A stretch of 13,068 nt of DNA from Polaribacter sp. (GTDB lineage: Bacteria; Bacteroidota; Bacteroidia; Flavobacteriales; Flavobacteriaceae), in contig JAQWIO010000135.1 of assembly GCA_029248845.1 (NCBI GenBank), positions 1-13,068 on the forward strand, written 5' to 3'. The notes below the pieces were generated by a model, which saw nothing but the letters and a program-made list of their open reading frames with translations, was not told the origin of the DNA and ran no database searches. Both the position numbers and the translations under genes were made by a program. Positions 12,980 through 13,068 of the stretch are shown piece by piece (within the stretch, counting starts at the first letter, position 1; the number at the start of each line of letters is the position of its first letter).

Positions 12980-13068
12980 ATGAGAATAGAAAATATAAAA
13001 ACATTAGGAGCGTTAAAAAAAACAGGATATAAATCTAAATCTATTAAAGATGAGTTGAGAGAAAATCT
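12980..13068 (+). CDS. Start of the probable AAA+ ATPase partner (magnesium chelatase-like), cut by window end
   Basis: An ATG directly abuts the VWA stop codon, and 29 codons are visible to the end of the window (MRIENIKTLGALKKTGYKSK and so on, ending ELREN). From memory, this N-terminus resembles flavobacterial proteins annotated as magnesium chelatase or sigma-54-interacting AAA+ ATPases that are encoded beside VWA proteins. No catalytic motif is inside the visible part, so the ATPase identity rests on that resemblance and on context. The zero-base spacing implies translational coupling with the VWA gene. Confidence 0.6.
   Translation, partial: MRIENIKTLGALKKTGYKSKSIKDELREN

Noticed and set aside
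1..13068. Search for defence genes, mobile elements, CRISPR repeats, tRNAs or a biosynthetic cluster
   Set aside because: No transposase, integrase, direct repeat array, tRNA-like fold or modular synthase was recognised on either strand; gene content is mostly housekeeping.

Overview
The window is ordinary-looking chromosomal DNA from an AT-rich Bacteroidota member, most likely the family Flavobacteriaceae. The evidence for this is the low GC content, A-rich sequence ahead of start codons instead of Shine-Dalgarno motifs, several matches to the Bacteroidota promoter -7 element TAnnTTTGC, and a gene order (rsfS, ftsH, LUD protein, cdsA, psd, acyl-CoA-binding protein) of the kind I associate with marine flavobacteria. 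The genus cannot be decided from the sequence alone.

Layout. Bases 2-1201 hold the C-terminal part of a molybdenum hydroxylase large subunit (xanthine dehydrogenase / isoquinoline oxidoreductase type); its start lies outside the window. A hairpin with a T-run on the minus strand separates it from a minus-strand SulP anion transporter (1281-2909), which has its own short promoter region and follows a minus-strand Nudix hydrolase (2960-3556). The Nudix gene is head to head with pyrE (3564-4205), with only 7 bp between the two start codons. pyrE is followed by a small SRPBCC/CoxG-like protein (4217-4606). Its stop codon overlaps that of the convergent biotin-protein ligase gene birA (4603-5334), which must start at TTG.

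From 5421 to 10733 seven plus-strand genes are packed with gaps of 1-19 bp: rsfS (ribosome silencing), ftsH (membrane AAA+ protease), a LUD-domain protein, cdsA (CDP-diacylglycerol synthase), psd (phosphatidylserine decarboxylase), an acyl-CoA-binding protein and a YceI-like, possibly lipid-anchored protein. The middle of this run reads as a membrane-lipid module: CdsA makes CDP-diacylglycerol, Psd completes phosphatidylethanolamine, the ACBP may carry acyl-CoA, and FtsH controls membrane protein quality. No pssA is seen in the window, although it is needed between CdsA and Psd.

A minus-strand TIGR01777-type NAD(P)-binding epimerase-like gene (10772-11653) converges on that run. After an AT-rich gap of about 200 bp comes a plus-strand VWA protein with an intact MIDAS motif (11858-12979). 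Its stop codon directly abuts the start of a gene cut by the window end, probably the partner AAA+ ATPase.

No RNA gene, insertion sequence, CRISPR array, prophage or integration site was seen. No stretch longer than 300 bp lacks a gene. I did not find a clear new defence or mobile system. The points most worth following are the interlocked Nudix/pyrE promoters with a probable leaderless pyrE mRNA, the VWA-AAA pair of unknown function, and the LUD protein embedded in the lipid operon.
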